Source: Novosphingobium sp. RL4 (lineage in GTDB: Bacteria > Pseudomonadota > Alphaproteobacteria > Sphingomonadales > Sphingomonadaceae). Taken from it: 64,000 bases of DNA. Within the stretch, counting starts at the first letter, position 1. Each line of letters begins with the position of its first letter. Below the pieces are notes generated by a model, which ran no database searches, was not told where the DNA came from, and saw nothing but the letters and a program-made list of their open reading frames with translations. The stretch covers positions 1,328,001 through 1,392,000 of the forward strand of contig NZ_CP141944.1 of assembly GCF_035658495.1 (NCBI RefSeq), read 5' to 3'. Below, one piece after another: positions 23,835-32,664 of the stretch. A program made the position numbers and the translations under genes.

Positions 23835-24605
23835 TCAGGCGGCGGGGAGGATCTGCGGACCCTTGCCCTGGGAAACCTGACGACCGAAAATGTCCCGCAC
23901 CAGATCGAGCGAGAAGAGGTGTGCGTAAATCAGCGGCAGCATGCCGTTCTGGTTCCACTGGCGCAGCACGTCGCCGCGCATTTCACGCAGCTTGTTTTCG
24001 TCGACCATCTGGAAGCCGCGATAGGTGAAGGGCTGGCCGGTGCCGATGTCGATGTTCAGCTCGCCGTCCATCAGCAGGTTGTGCTTCGTCAGCTCCGCCA
24101 TGAAATTGGCGGTCTTGGTGCCGGCGATCTCGAAGTTCTCGCAGAACTTGAGCATGTTCTTGGTCGCTTCGGTCGGCTCGGCCTCGTTGAAGAGGGCTTC
24201 ACCGTCCTCGCCTTCACCGACGAGATCGCTGGTGGGGTCGACGCAGAGCGAGAGTTCTTCGGCATCCGGGCGCAGACGGGCCAGCATGAACGGATAGCGG
24301 CGTGCGTAAGCGGGGATGTAGACCGGCGTATTCACGGTGCCGTCTTCGTCGACGTAGACGTTCACGCCTTCGTTCATGCCCATCAGGATCAGCGGCACCG
24401 GATTTTCGCCAGCGGTGAAGATGATCGGGAAGTGGCGCTGCGCCTGCGGGAATTCCTCGACGGTCAGCGGGATCGAGTTCACGCCGACCAGCCAGGTGGC
24501 CTTGTCGGTGGAACGCGTCTTCCAGGTGGCGTGCTGCTGCGAGTTGAGCGGCACGAGGTCCTTGTAGAACAGGGGCAGGGCAGGATTCTGCGGCGCGGTG
24601 GCCAT
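23835..24605 (-). CDS. sapC: SapC family protein
   Basis: 256 residues from ATG 24605. The start LPLFYKDLVPLNSQQHATWK, the segment EFPQAQRHFPIIFTAGENPV and the C-terminal GFQMVDENKLREM are characteristic of SapC. This family of unknown biochemistry was first described next to surface-layer and TonB-receptor genes and is abundant in sphingomonads and Caulobacter. There is no signal peptide. The ATG at 24605 aligns with the conserved start; longer frames are not supported. Here it has no TonB receptor or tryptophan halogenase-like neighbour, which is the more usual context. A strong stem-loop follows the stop. Confidence 0.85.
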   Translation of the reverse strand: MATAPQNPALPLFYKDLVPLNSQQHATWKTRSTDKATWLVGVNSIPLTVEEFPQAQRHFPIIFTAGENPVPLILMGMNEGVNVYVDEDGTVNTPVYIPAYARRYPFMLARLRPDAEELSLCVDPTSDLVGEGEDGEALFNEAEPTEATKNMLKFCENFEIAGTKTANFMAELTKHNLLMDGELNIDIGTGQPFTYRGFQMVDENKLREMRGDVLRQWNQNGMLPLIYAHLFSLDLVRDIFGRQVSQGKGPQILPAA

Positions 24606-24779
24606 TGCGTTACTCTCCGCAAGACTGGGAAATTTCGAAGGCGACGCTTTAGGGGCTGCATGGGGCGGGCGCAAGCGCGCAGCCCGCCGAAACGGGGATA
24701 TTGGGCGAGTCGTGGGTCCTCGCCCGATTGATCCCGGTAAGTGCCACTGCCGAAGCGCAGGCGCGCTTGTCGTTCGGGG

Positions 24780-26201
24780 TCAGATCAGCTTGCCGGGATT
24801 GAGGATTCCGGCGGGATCAAGGGCATGCTTCACCGCGCGCAGCATGGACAGCGCGGCAGGGTCTCCGAGGCGGGCCAGTTCGTCGCGCTTGAGCTGGCCG
24901 ATGCCGTGCTCGGCCGAGATCGAGCCGCCCCATTCGGTGACGAGATCATGGATGTAGCGGCTGATCGTCTTGCCCTGGTCGGCTTGCCAGGCGGGGCCGT
25001 CGGTCACATCCGGCGCGATCACATGGTAATGGACGTTGCCATCGCCAAGGTGGCCGAAAGCGATGGCTTCCGTGCCGGGCCACCTGGCCTCGATCATCGG
25101 GGCGGTGGTTTCCACGAAGTCCGGCATTTTCTCGACGGGAACGGAGATATCGTGCTGCACCGCCGGACCGCGAGCGCGCTCGGCCGGGGAAATCGATTCG
25201 CGCAGCAGCCACATGGCCTCGGCCTGGGACTCGTTGCTGGACATGGCTGCGTCTTCCAGAAGCTCGGCTTCGAATGCGTCCGCCATCATCGATTCGCAGC
25301 GATCGCGCAGCGTCGCGGCAGCGTTGCGATCCGCCACGACCTCGATCAGGACATGCCATGCGTGGCGATCCGAAAGCGGTACGCGGCTGTCGGGCAGATA
25401 ATCGAGCACGGCGTCGAGGCAGGCTTGCGGCAGAACCTCGAAGCCTTCCAGTGCCTCTCCCGCAGAGCGCTCGCAGTGGAGCAGGAGCTTGCGCGCCGCA
25501 CCGAGCGAGGGCACGCCGGCCCAGATCACGACGCGTTCGGCAATGGCGGGCAGCAGGCGCAGCGTTGCCGCGGTCACGATGCCCATCGTTCCTTCGGAGC
25601 CGATCAGCAATTGCTTGAGATCGAACCCGCGATTGTCCTTCTTGAGCGGCGTAAGCATCGAGAAGACCTGGCCGTCGGCCAGTACGGCTTCGAGGCCCAG
25701 CACAAGCGCGCGCATCGATCCGTGCCGCAGAACCTGCGTGCCGCCGGCGTTCGTGGAAATCAGTCCGCCCACCGTGGCCGAGCCCTTGCCGCCGAGCGAG
25801 AGGGGGAAGCGCAGGTCCCGCGCTTCGGCCGCTTCATGAAGGGTCTGGAGCACGACACCGGCTTCGCACGTGGCCTGCCGCGCTTCGACGTCCAGCGTGC
25901 GAATCGCATTCATCCGGCGCAGCGAAAGAAGCAGGGCAGTTCCGCTGCCGTCAGGCGTTGCCCCTCCGGACATGCCGCTGTTGCCGCCTTGCGGAACGAT
26001 CGGAACGCCGAACCTGGCGCAGATATTCACAAGCTCGGCCAGTTCCGGGACGTTTGCGGGAGAGGCCATTGCCACGGCGCTCCCGGTATATCGTCCGCGC
26101 CAGTCGGTGAGCCAGGGGGCAAGCAGGTCCGCGTCAGTGGTCAGGCCGCGAGGGCCAAGCAGGGCGGTGGCTTCGGCAAGAAAGCTGTCGGTATTCGTCA
26201 T
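24780..26201 (-). CDS. FAD-binding oxidoreductase of the GlcD/D-lactate dehydrogenase type
   Basis: 473 residues. The N-terminal FAD-binding PCMH domain has VPIVPQGGNSGMSGGATPDG near 64 and NAGGTQVLRHGSM near 140. The C-terminal oxidase domain has IAFGHLGDGNVHYHVI near 384, with metal-ligand histidines, and the closing SAEHGIGQLKRDEL and DPAGILNPGK signatures. This pattern covers D-lactate, glycolate and D-2-hydroxyglutarate dehydrogenases, which are hard to separate by eye. Absence of GlcE/GlcF partners argues against glycolate oxidase. The product probably feeds electrons to an electron-transfer flavoprotein or quinone. Confidence 0.87.
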   Translation of the reverse strand: MTNTDSFLAEATALLGPRGLTTDADLLAPWLTDWRGRYTGSAVAMASPANVPELAELVNICARFGVPIVPQGGNSGMSGGATPDGSGTALLLSLRRMNAIRTLDVEARQATCEAGVVLQTLHEAAEARDLRFPLSLGGKGSATVGGLISTNAGGTQVLRHGSMRALVLGLEAVLADGQVFSMLTPLKKDNRGFDLKQLLIGSEGTMGIVTAATLRLLPAIAERVVIWAGVPSLGAARKLLLHCERSAGEALEGFEVLPQACLDAVLDYLPDSRVPLSDRHAWHVLIEVVADRNAAATLRDRCESMMADAFEAELLEDAAMSSNESQAEAMWLLRESISPAERARGPAVQHDISVPVEKMPDFVETTAPMIEARWPGTEAIAFGHLGDGNVHYHVIAPDVTDGPAWQADQGKTISRYIHDLVTEWGGSISAEHGIGQLKRDELARLGDPAALSMLRAVKHALDPAGILNPGKLI

Positions 26202-26346
26202 GAAGGCGATATGGCACAGGCTTCACCGGGTTTCATCCGTGGTCTTGCCTCGCTATCGACATGGAACGTGCATCGTATCGGGTTAAGCGCTGGTTCAAGC
26301 TCTTGCTCTAAGGCGACAGCACTGTGCCCGGGGACCAACTCTTTCG

Positions 26347-26958
26347 ATGAATCTCGCCTCCGTCCTGCTCTATCCGTTTGCGCTGCTGCTACCCGTGGTG
26401 GGCGCGACGGAGGCTGGCCGCACGGCCCGAAGCGAGCGGGCGGAGACCGGGACCGTCTCCGTGGAACCGGAAGCCGGCAGTTATGCGTGGCCGGATGAGC
26501 TGCCCGATTCGCCGGGCGGCTGGCCGTTTTCCGCATCGGCGTTCGATCATGTCGAGCCGGGCGATGCCTGGCAGGTGCGAATCGAGCAGCGCATGACGAT
26601 TCGCGTCACCCCGCGCGCGCAGATGCCCAGCCCGCCAGACATGTTCGTGGGCATGCCCGGGCGGGATGACGACGGCCCGCGCTTTTCCGAACGCAAGATC
26701 GGCAAATGCCTGCCGATGTCCGGCATCGCCGGGGTGCAGCCCGACGGGCAGAGCCGGCTCCTGCTGTTCATGCGCGATCGGCGGGTGATCGGTGCCGAAC
26801 TGGAAAGGGGTTGCCGGGCAGGGGCTTTCTATTCCGGATTCCTGCTGTCACGGACATCCGATGGCCAGCTCTGCGTCGATCGCGACGAATTGCTTTCCCG
26901 CAGCGGCACCACCTGCAAGTTGACGCGCATTCGCCAACTGGTTGCCGTGGGTCGTTGA
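26347..26958 (+). CDS. Secreted protein of unknown function
   Basis: 203 residues. A likely signal peptide is visible at 1-20 (MNLASVLLYPFALLLPVVGA). The mature part holds a positively charged linker, then VRIEQRMTIRVTPRAQM and ERKIGKCLPMSGIAGVQPDG near 125, MRDRRVIGAELERGC and DGQLCVDRDELLSRSGTTC. Four cysteines in the second half could form two disulfides in the periplasm. I do not recognise the family. The gene is divergent from the FAD oxidoreductase gene, 145 bases away. The frame is open, GC-typical and starts with an ATG, but no ribosome site is clear. Confidence 0.6.
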   Translation: MNLASVLLYPFALLLPVVGATEAGRTARSERAETGTVSVEPEAGSYAWPDELPDSPGGWPFSASAFDHVEPGDAWQVRIEQRMTIRVTPRAQMPSPPDMFVGMPGRDDDGPRFSERKIGKCLPMSGIAGVQPDGQSRLLLFMRDRRVIGAELERGCRAGAFYSGFLLSRTSDGQLCVDRDELLSRSGTTCKLTRIRQLVAVGR

Positions 26959-27149
26959 GCGATTGGCCGCGGTTGGCGCGCGAATCCTGATTTGGAGCAT
27001 TGTCGGCCTGGTCGAATCGCGGCCTTTGCGCGGATTTCCTTGACGTTGGGGGCATTTCCCGCATAGGGCCCGGCCAGATATACGATCGGCTTCGTGCTGA
27101 CCGATTGATTCGGTCGTTGCCGTAGCGCCGCGAATATCCTTAGCGTCCT

Positions 27150-27206
27150 TGATTCTCGCTAACCTGCCTGATTCTCGCTAACTTGCCTGATTTTCGCTAA
27201 CCTGTT
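27150..27206. repeat. Three tandem 19-bp repeats upstream of the DEAD-box gene
   Basis: The unit TGATTCTCGCTAACCTGCC occurs at 27150-27168, 27169-27187 and 27188-27206, with one base change in the second and three in the third copy. It ends 22 bases before the helicase start codon, so it lies in the promoter or 5' leader. Adjacent sequence shows a further partial match. Confidence 0.85.
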
Positions 27207-27228
27207 TGCCTATGAGCCCTGTCTGTCT

Positions 27229-28656
27229 ATGAACTTTGCCGATCTCGGCCTGTCTGACGAATTGCTGCAAGCGGTTGAAACCGCTGGCTATAGCGAACCG
27301 ACTCCGATCCAGGCCCAAGCCATTCCGCCGGTCCTGATGATGAAGGACCTGATCGGCATCGCCCAGACAGGCACCGGCAAGACGGCCAGCTTCGTGCTCC
27401 CGATGATCGACGTTCTCGCGCATGGCCGTCGCCGTGCGCTGATGCCGCGCTCGCTGATCCTCGAACCGACCCGCGAACTCGCGGCCCAGGTTGCCGAGAA
27501 CTTCGAGAAGTACGGCAAGAACCACGATCTGCGCATGGCGCTGCTGATCGGCGGCGTTCAGATGGGCGACCAGATCAAGGCGCTGCAGGAAGGTGTCGAC
27601 GTCCTGATCGCGACGCCGGGCCGCCTGATGGACCTGTTCGAGCGCGGCAAGATCCTGCTGACCGGCTGCGAACTGCTCGTCATCGACGAAGCGGACCGCA
27701 TGCTCGACATGGGCTTCATTCCCGACATCGAGAGCATCTGTTCCAAGCTGCCGACCAATCGGCAGACGCTGCTCTTCTCGGCAACGATGCCGCCGCCGAT
27801 CAAGAAGCTGGCGGATCGCTTCCTGTCGAATCCGAAGTACATCGAGGTTGCCCGCCCGGCGACCGCGAACACGAATATCGTCCAGCACAAGGTGGCGGTG
27901 CCGGCCCGCAAGAAGCGCGAGGCCCTGCGCCAGCTCCTGCGCACCGACAACGTCTCGACCGCGATCATCTTCGCCAACCGCAAGACGACCGTGCGTGAAC
28001 TGGCCAAGAGCCTGAAGGGTCATGGCTTTGCAGCCGGCGAGATCCACGGCGACATGGAACAGCCGGCGCGCCTTGCCGAACTCCAGCGTTTCAAGGATGG
28101 CTCGATCAACATCCTCGTCGCGTCCGACGTGGCTGCGCGCGGGCTTGACGTGAAGGGCGTGAGCCACGTCTTCAACTTCGACACGCCCTGGCATCCGGAC
28201 GATTACGTCCACCGTATCGGCCGCACTGGCCGTGGCGGCGCAACCGGTCGTGCTTTCACTTTCGTGGCGCCCGAAGATGCCGAAGCGATCGAGAACGTCG
28301 AGAAGCTGACCGGCGGCAAGATTCCGGTCTATCATCTCGGCGGCGAGGAAACGGCTGCGGAAGCGCCCGAAGCTGCTGCTCGTGCGGAAAAGCCCCGCCG
28401 TGAGAAGCGTGAGCGTGCAGAGCCGCGCACGGAGGCGAAAGCCCCGCGCGAAGAACGTGCCGCGCCGCGTGAAGAACGCGCAGCTCCTCGCGAGGAACGC
28501 GCTGAGCGTGCCCCGCGCCGCGAAAGCCGGGGTGACGAACAGCGCCGCGAACGCCGTGCCGATGGCAATCGTTCGCGTCGCCGCGATGCAGAGCCCGCCG
28601 ATGACGGCTGGAACGGTCCGATCCCCGAATTCCTGAGCGTTTCCGCTCTCACCTGA
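27229..28656 (+). CDS. DEAD-box ATP-dependent RNA helicase (RhlE/CsdA-like)
   Basis: 475 residues. The helicase core has the Q motif (YSEPTPIQAQAIPPVL), motif I AQTGTGKT near 46, Ia PTRELAAQ, II VIDEADRMLDMGF near 150, III LFSATMPPP, then the C-terminal motifs IIFANRKT and HRIGRTGRGG near 330. Residues 375-465 form an Arg/Glu-rich tail with threefold APREERA repeats, probably disordered and RNA-binding. It would unwind RNA duplexes in ribosome assembly or mRNA decay; a cold-shock role is common for such enzymes. The start is uncertain between two closely spaced frames, and a triple 19-bp repeat precedes it. Confidence 0.93.
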   Translation: MNFADLGLSDELLQAVETAGYSEPTPIQAQAIPPVLMMKDLIGIAQTGTGKTASFVLPMIDVLAHGRRRALMPRSLILEPTRELAAQVAENFEKYGKNHDLRMALLIGGVQMGDQIKALQEGVDVLIATPGRLMDLFERGKILLTGCELLVIDEADRMLDMGFIPDIESICSKLPTNRQTLLFSATMPPPIKKLADRFLSNPKYIEVARPATANTNIVQHKVAVPARKKREALRQLLRTDNVSTAIIFANRKTTVRELAKSLKGHGFAAGEIHGDMEQPARLAELQRFKDGSINILVASDVAARGLDVKGVSHVFNFDTPWHPDDYVHRIGRTGRGGATGRAFTFVAPEDAEAIENVEKLTGGKIPVYHLGGEETAAEAPEAAARAEKPRREKRERAEPRTEAKAPREERAAPREERAAPREERAERAPRRESRGDEQRRERRADGNRSRRRDAEPADDGWNGPIPEFLSVSALT

Positions 28657-28672
28657 TCCTACTTCAAGCCAG

Positions 28673-28708
28673 GCACCATCGCCGCGCCTCAGGGTGCGGC
28701 AATGGTGC
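28673..28708 (+). terminator. Stem-loop downstream of the DEAD-box gene
   Basis: Arms of 13 bases (28673-28685 and 28696-28708, one mismatch) around a 10-base loop, 16 bases after the stop codon and followed by TTGCCTGTCCTT. The tail is only weakly T-rich. Confidence 0.55.
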
Positions 28709-28772
28709 TTGCCTGTCCTTGCCGCCCTGTGCAGACTGCCTCCTATCGAGAGGCAGGCGAGGCGGATTATCC

Positions 28773-30206
28773 ATGAAATTCAGGTATTCTCTGGCGTTCG
28801 GCGCTGCGCTCGTCTCCTCGTGCGCGGCGCTGGCCGAACCGCAGGCGGTGGTCCAGGTGGACAGCGGCAGGCTTGCCGGCAGCGTCGAGGACGAGGTGGT
28901 GAGCTGGAAGGGAATTCCCTTCGCGGCGCCGCCGGTCGGCGCGCTGCGCTGGCGTGCACCGCAGCCTGTTGCGGCATGGAAGGATGTCCGTTCGGCGGAA
29001 AGCTACGGGCATGATTGCATGCAGAAGCCCTTCGCCGGAGATGCGGCGCCGCTGGGCACGCCCCCCGCCGAGGACTGTCTCTACGCCAATGTCTGGCGCC
29101 CGGCGCAGGCCAAGGCGAAACTCCCCGTGATCGTCTGGATCTACGGTGGCGGCTTCGTGAACGGCGGCGCATCGCCGCCGACTTATGCAGGTGCAGAACT
29201 CGCGAAGCAGGGCGTGCTGTTCTTCAGCTTCAATTACCGGGTCGGCCGTTTCGGCACTTTCGCCCATCCTGCGCTGACCCGCGCGGCGCAGGACAAGGGG
29301 CTTGTCGGCAACTATGGCTTCATGGACCAGATCGCCGCGCTTGCCTGGGTGCAGCGGAACATCGCGGCGTTCGGCGGCGACCCCGAGAATGTGACGATCA
29401 TAGGCGAAAGCGCGGGCGGCATGTCCGTCAACAACCTGGTGACCTCGCCCATGGCCGAAGGGCTGTTCGACAAGGCAGTCGTCATGTCGGGCGGGAATGG
29501 CACGAGCCTTGCCAATCCCGATCTCGCCGCCACGGAAGCGATCGGCGTGCGCTTTGCCGAAGCGAAGGGCATTTCCCGCGATGATCCGCAGGCCCTTGCA
29601 AAATTGCGCGGCCTTTCTGCCGATGCGGTGACGGATGGGCTCAACCTGATGGCTCTCTTCAGTCCGAGCGGCGCGCCGCGCACATTCGCCAGCCCGTTCA
29701 GCGACGGCAGGCTGGCGGTGGATCAGCGCCATGCCTACGAGGCGAAAACGTTCCATCGCGTGCCGATGATGATCGGTGCCACAAGTGACGATATCGGCGG
29801 GATTTCGGGCAGCATGGTTGCGGGGGCGCGGCAGATATCGGCCTTGGCGGCGGCCGGCGGCGCACCTGTCTACGAATACCGCTTTTCCTATGTTGCCACA
29901 TCGATTGAAGGCGGCGGCAAAGGGGCCGGCCATGCTACGGACATACCGTTCTTCCTCGATACGCAGGACGTGAAATACGGCGGCAAGACCAGCGCGCGGG
30001 ATCGGGAAATGGGCCGCACCATCAGCAGCTATCTCGTGAATTTCGCGAAGACCGGCAATCCTAACGGCGCAGGCCTGCCGGAATGGAAATCACGTGCCGG
30101 AGACGGCTCCGCGCTGATGGACTTTTCGCCCGGCGGAACCGCTCAATTCGGCGCTGACCCGTGGCTCCGGCAGATCGAGGCAGCCTCCGCCAAAAGCGGG
30201 ATCTAG
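28773..30206 (+). CDS. Type-B carboxylesterase, secreted
   Basis: 477 residues from ATG 28773. Signal peptide MKFRYSLAFGAALVSSCAAL with likely cleavage after ALAEP. Alpha/beta hydrolase markers are VSWKGIPFAAPPVGALRWRA near 40, AEDCLYANVWRP near 95, the oxyanion hole VWIYGGGFVNGG near 125, the nucleophile elbow IIGESAGGMSV near 211, and the catalytic His region GAGHATDIPFFLD near 390. It would hydrolyse carboxylic esters in the periplasm. The protein is a little shorter than typical bacterial para-nitrobenzyl esterases (about 490-510) but has all core elements. A CCTATCGAG-AGGCAGGCGAGGC region precedes it without a clear Shine-Dalgarno. Confidence 0.88.
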   Translation: MKFRYSLAFGAALVSSCAALAEPQAVVQVDSGRLAGSVEDEVVSWKGIPFAAPPVGALRWRAPQPVAAWKDVRSAESYGHDCMQKPFAGDAAPLGTPPAEDCLYANVWRPAQAKAKLPVIVWIYGGGFVNGGASPPTYAGAELAKQGVLFFSFNYRVGRFGTFAHPALTRAAQDKGLVGNYGFMDQIAALAWVQRNIAAFGGDPENVTIIGESAGGMSVNNLVTSPMAEGLFDKAVVMSGGNGTSLANPDLAATEAIGVRFAEAKGISRDDPQALAKLRGLSADAVTDGLNLMALFSPSGAPRTFASPFSDGRLAVDQRHAYEAKTFHRVPMMIGATSDDIGGISGSMVAGARQISALAAAGGAPVYEYRFSYVATSIEGGGKGAGHATDIPFFLDTQDVKYGGKTSARDREMGRTISSYLVNFAKTGNPNGAGLPEWKSRAGDGSALMDFSPGGTAQFGADPWLRQIEAASAKSGI

Positions 30207-30243
30207 GCGCCGCCAAGCCAGCGCGTTCAGCCGGCCGGGAGGT

Positions 30244-32529
30244 TCATTCGCTTCCGGCTGGCTTGACGAAGCTGTCGATCACCCGCTTGTGGCCGGCCTG
30301 CTCGAAGTCGATCTCCAGCTTGTTGCCTTCCTGCGCGGCGACAGTGCCGTATCCGAACTTCTCATGAAAGACGCGGGCGCCGATCTCGATGTCGGTGCGA
30401 GGCTTGGCGGCGAAGCTGGCGGCGCTACGGGTGGTTTCGGCAATGCGGCGCGGTGCGGGATCGAACTCGCGGGCAGCGGCGCGCTGCCAACCGGGGCCGC
30501 GTGTCATCGTGCGCGCGGGCTGCGCCCGGGCGACGTCGGCGAAAGGATCGCCATGTTCCGACCATTGCGCGCGCCAGAGGGAAGCACCGCCTGACAATGT
30601 CGTTTCGCTCTCGACGTGATCGTCAGGCAGTTCGGCGATGAACCGGGAAGGGATCGAGCTTGTCCACTGGCCGTAGATTCGGCGGTTGGCGGCGTGGAGG
30701 ATCGTGCACTTTCGCCGCGCGCGCGTGATGGCAACGTAGGCGAGGCGGCGTTCCTCCTCGAGACTGGCGAGCCCGCCTTCGTCCATCGCCCGCTGCGAGG
30801 GGAACACGCCTTCTTCCCAGCCCGGCAGGAACACGTTGTCGAATTCCAGGCCCTTGGCGCCGTGCATGGTCATGATCGTGACCTTTTCCTCGTCCGAGGC
30901 GGCATCGTTGTCCATGACGAGGCTGACGTGTTCGAGAAAGTCGCCCAGGCTCTCGTACTCTTCCATGGCCCGGGCGAGTTCGGTGAGGTTTTCGAGGCGT
31001 CCGGCCGATTCGGGCGTCTTTTCCGCCTGAAGGGCATCGGTATATCCGCTCTCGTCGAGCACGGTGCGCATGAGGTCGGCAGGGTTCTCGGTTCCGGCGA
31101 GTTCGCGCCAGCGGGCGAAGTCACGCATCAGCGAGAGGAAGGTATTGCGCGGGCGAGCGGGGAGTTCGTCGGTATCGACGATCTCGATCGCGGCCATGGC
31201 GAGCGGAATGTTCCGGCGGCGCGCCAGGACATGCAGCGCTTCCAGCGCCTTTGCGCCCAGCCCGCGCTTGGGGGCGTTGTAGATACGTTCGAACGCCAAA
31301 TCGTCGGCGGGCTGGGCGATGACGCGAAGATAGGCGAGAGCGTCGCGAATCTCGGCGCGTTCGTAGAACCGGAAACCGCCGATGATGCGGTATTTGAGGC
31401 CGATCGAGATGAAGCGGTCTTCGAATTCGCGGGTCTGGTACTGGGCGCGCACGAGGATCGCGATCTGTTCCAGCGGAGCGCCTTCGCGTTCGAGGCGCTC
31501 GATCTCGTCACCGACCCGGCGCGCTTCTTCGGGGGCATCCCATACGCCGATCACCCGCACCTTGTCGCCCGAGTGCCGCTCGGTCCACAGCGTCTTGCCG
31601 AGCCGCTGGCTGTTCTCGTTGATGAGGCCGGAGGCGGCAGCGAGAATCTGCGGCGTGGAGCGGTAGTTCTGCTCAAGCCGGATGACCTTGGCTCCGGGGA
31701 AATCCTTTTCGAATCGCAGGATGTTAGCCACTTCGGCGCCGCGCCAGGAATAGATCGACTGGTCGTCGTCGCCCACCACGCAGATGTTGCGATGACCCTG
31801 TGCGATCAGGCGGAGCCAGAGGTACTGGACCTGGTTGGTGTCCTGATACTCGTCCACCATGACGTATTTGAAGCGCTGCTGGTACTGTTCCAACACCTCG
31901 CGGTTGGTGCGCAGGATGTTGAGCATGTGGAGCAGAAGGTCGCCGAAATCGCAGGCGTTCAGCGCTTTCAGGCGGTCCTGGTAAAGCTGATAGAACTTCT
32001 GGCCGCGCCCGTTCGCATAAGTCTCGTTCTCGGCAGCGTCGAGGTCGGCGGGATTGAGGCCCCGGTTCTTCCAGCGATCGATGCAACCGGCGAGCTGGCG
32101 CGCTGGCCAGCGCTTCTCGTCCAGCCCTTCGGACTGGATCAGCTGCTTGAGCAGCCGCAACTGATCGTCGGTATCGATGATCGTGTAGTTTGGCTGCAGC
32201 CCTACCAGTTCGGCGTGGCGACGCAGCATCTTCGCCGCAATCGCGTGGAACGTGCCGAGCCATGGCATCCCTTCCACGGCAGGGCCGATGAGATGGCCCA
32301 CGCGTTCGCGCATCTCGCGCGCAGCCTTGTTCGTGAACGTGACGCAGAGGATTTCGCTGGGCCATGCGAGCCGGTTGCGGATCAGGTTGGCAAGCCTGCG
32401 AGTGAGCGCTGCGGTTTTCCCTGTTCCCGCGCCTGCCAGCATCAGCACTGGTCCGTCAGTGGTCAGGACGGCTTCGCGCTGGGGCGGATTCAGGCCTTCG
32501 AGCAGAGGGTCCGACGAGGCTTCGGGCAT
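30244..32529 (-). CDS. uvrD: ATP-dependent DNA helicase UvrD/PcrA
   Basis: 761 residues from ATG 32529 (MPEASSDPLLEG). Superfamily 1A helicase: Walker A AGAGTGKTAAL at 32-42, motif II YVMVDEYQDTN near 228, SWRGAE near 263, QNYRST near 290, YRIIGGFRFYERAEIRDA near 360, MTMHGAKGLEF near 545 and VAITRARRK near 593. The C-terminal GYGTVAAQEGNKLEIDFEQA is the Tudor-like module found in PcrA. Functions are nucleotide excision repair, mismatch repair and removal of RecA or RNA polymerase. A LexA box 26 bases upstream indicates SOS induction. An upstream ATG (32613) would include the LexA box in the coding region and is not favoured. Confidence 0.93.
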   Translation of the reverse strand: MPEASSDPLLEGLNPPQREAVLTTDGPVLMLAGAGTGKTAALTRRLANLIRNRLAWPSEILCVTFTNKAAREMRERVGHLIGPAVEGMPWLGTFHAIAAKMLRRHAELVGLQPNYTIIDTDDQLRLLKQLIQSEGLDEKRWPARQLAGCIDRWKNRGLNPADLDAAENETYANGRGQKFYQLYQDRLKALNACDFGDLLLHMLNILRTNREVLEQYQQRFKYVMVDEYQDTNQVQYLWLRLIAQGHRNICVVGDDDQSIYSWRGAEVANILRFEKDFPGAKVIRLEQNYRSTPQILAAASGLINENSQRLGKTLWTERHSGDKVRVIGVWDAPEEARRVGDEIERLEREGAPLEQIAILVRAQYQTREFEDRFISIGLKYRIIGGFRFYERAEIRDALAYLRVIAQPADDLAFERIYNAPKRGLGAKALEALHVLARRRNIPLAMAAIEIVDTDELPARPRNTFLSLMRDFARWRELAGTENPADLMRTVLDESGYTDALQAEKTPESAGRLENLTELARAMEEYESLGDFLEHVSLVMDNDAASDEEKVTIMTMHGAKGLEFDNVFLPGWEEGVFPSQRAMDEGGLASLEEERRLAYVAITRARRKCTILHAANRRIYGQWTSSIPSRFIAELPDDHVESETTLSGGASLWRAQWSEHGDPFADVARAQPARTMTRGPGWQRAAAREFDPAPRRIAETTRSAASFAAKPRTDIEIGARVFHEKFGYGTVAAQEGNKLEIDFEQAGHKRVIDSFVKPAGSE

Positions 32530-32554
32530 GGAGGATTGCAGATCGTTCACCCGT

Positions 32555-32569
32555 GAACATCTAGGGAAC
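32555..32569 (-). promoter_or_regulatory. LexA (SOS) box of uvrD
   Basis: GAAC (32555-32558), 7 bases, GAAC (32566-32569): GTTC-N7-GTTC on the minus strand, 26 bases before the uvrD start, the distance expected of a promoter operator. Confidence 0.8.
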
Positions 32570-32664
32570 GGGGTGTCGCGGCGCAAGGCCGCTTCGTCGC
32601 ACCGGGGGAACAATCCCAGGGACGGGGCGTCGGTTGTTCACGAACAAGAACATGGAGAGCGATC

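Noticed and set aside
32636..32651. GTTCACGAACAAGAAC next to the secreted-protein gene, considered a LexA box
   Set aside because: The spacing between GAAC elements is 2 bases, and the GTTC/GAAC order is inverted, so it does not fit GTTC-N7-GTTC.
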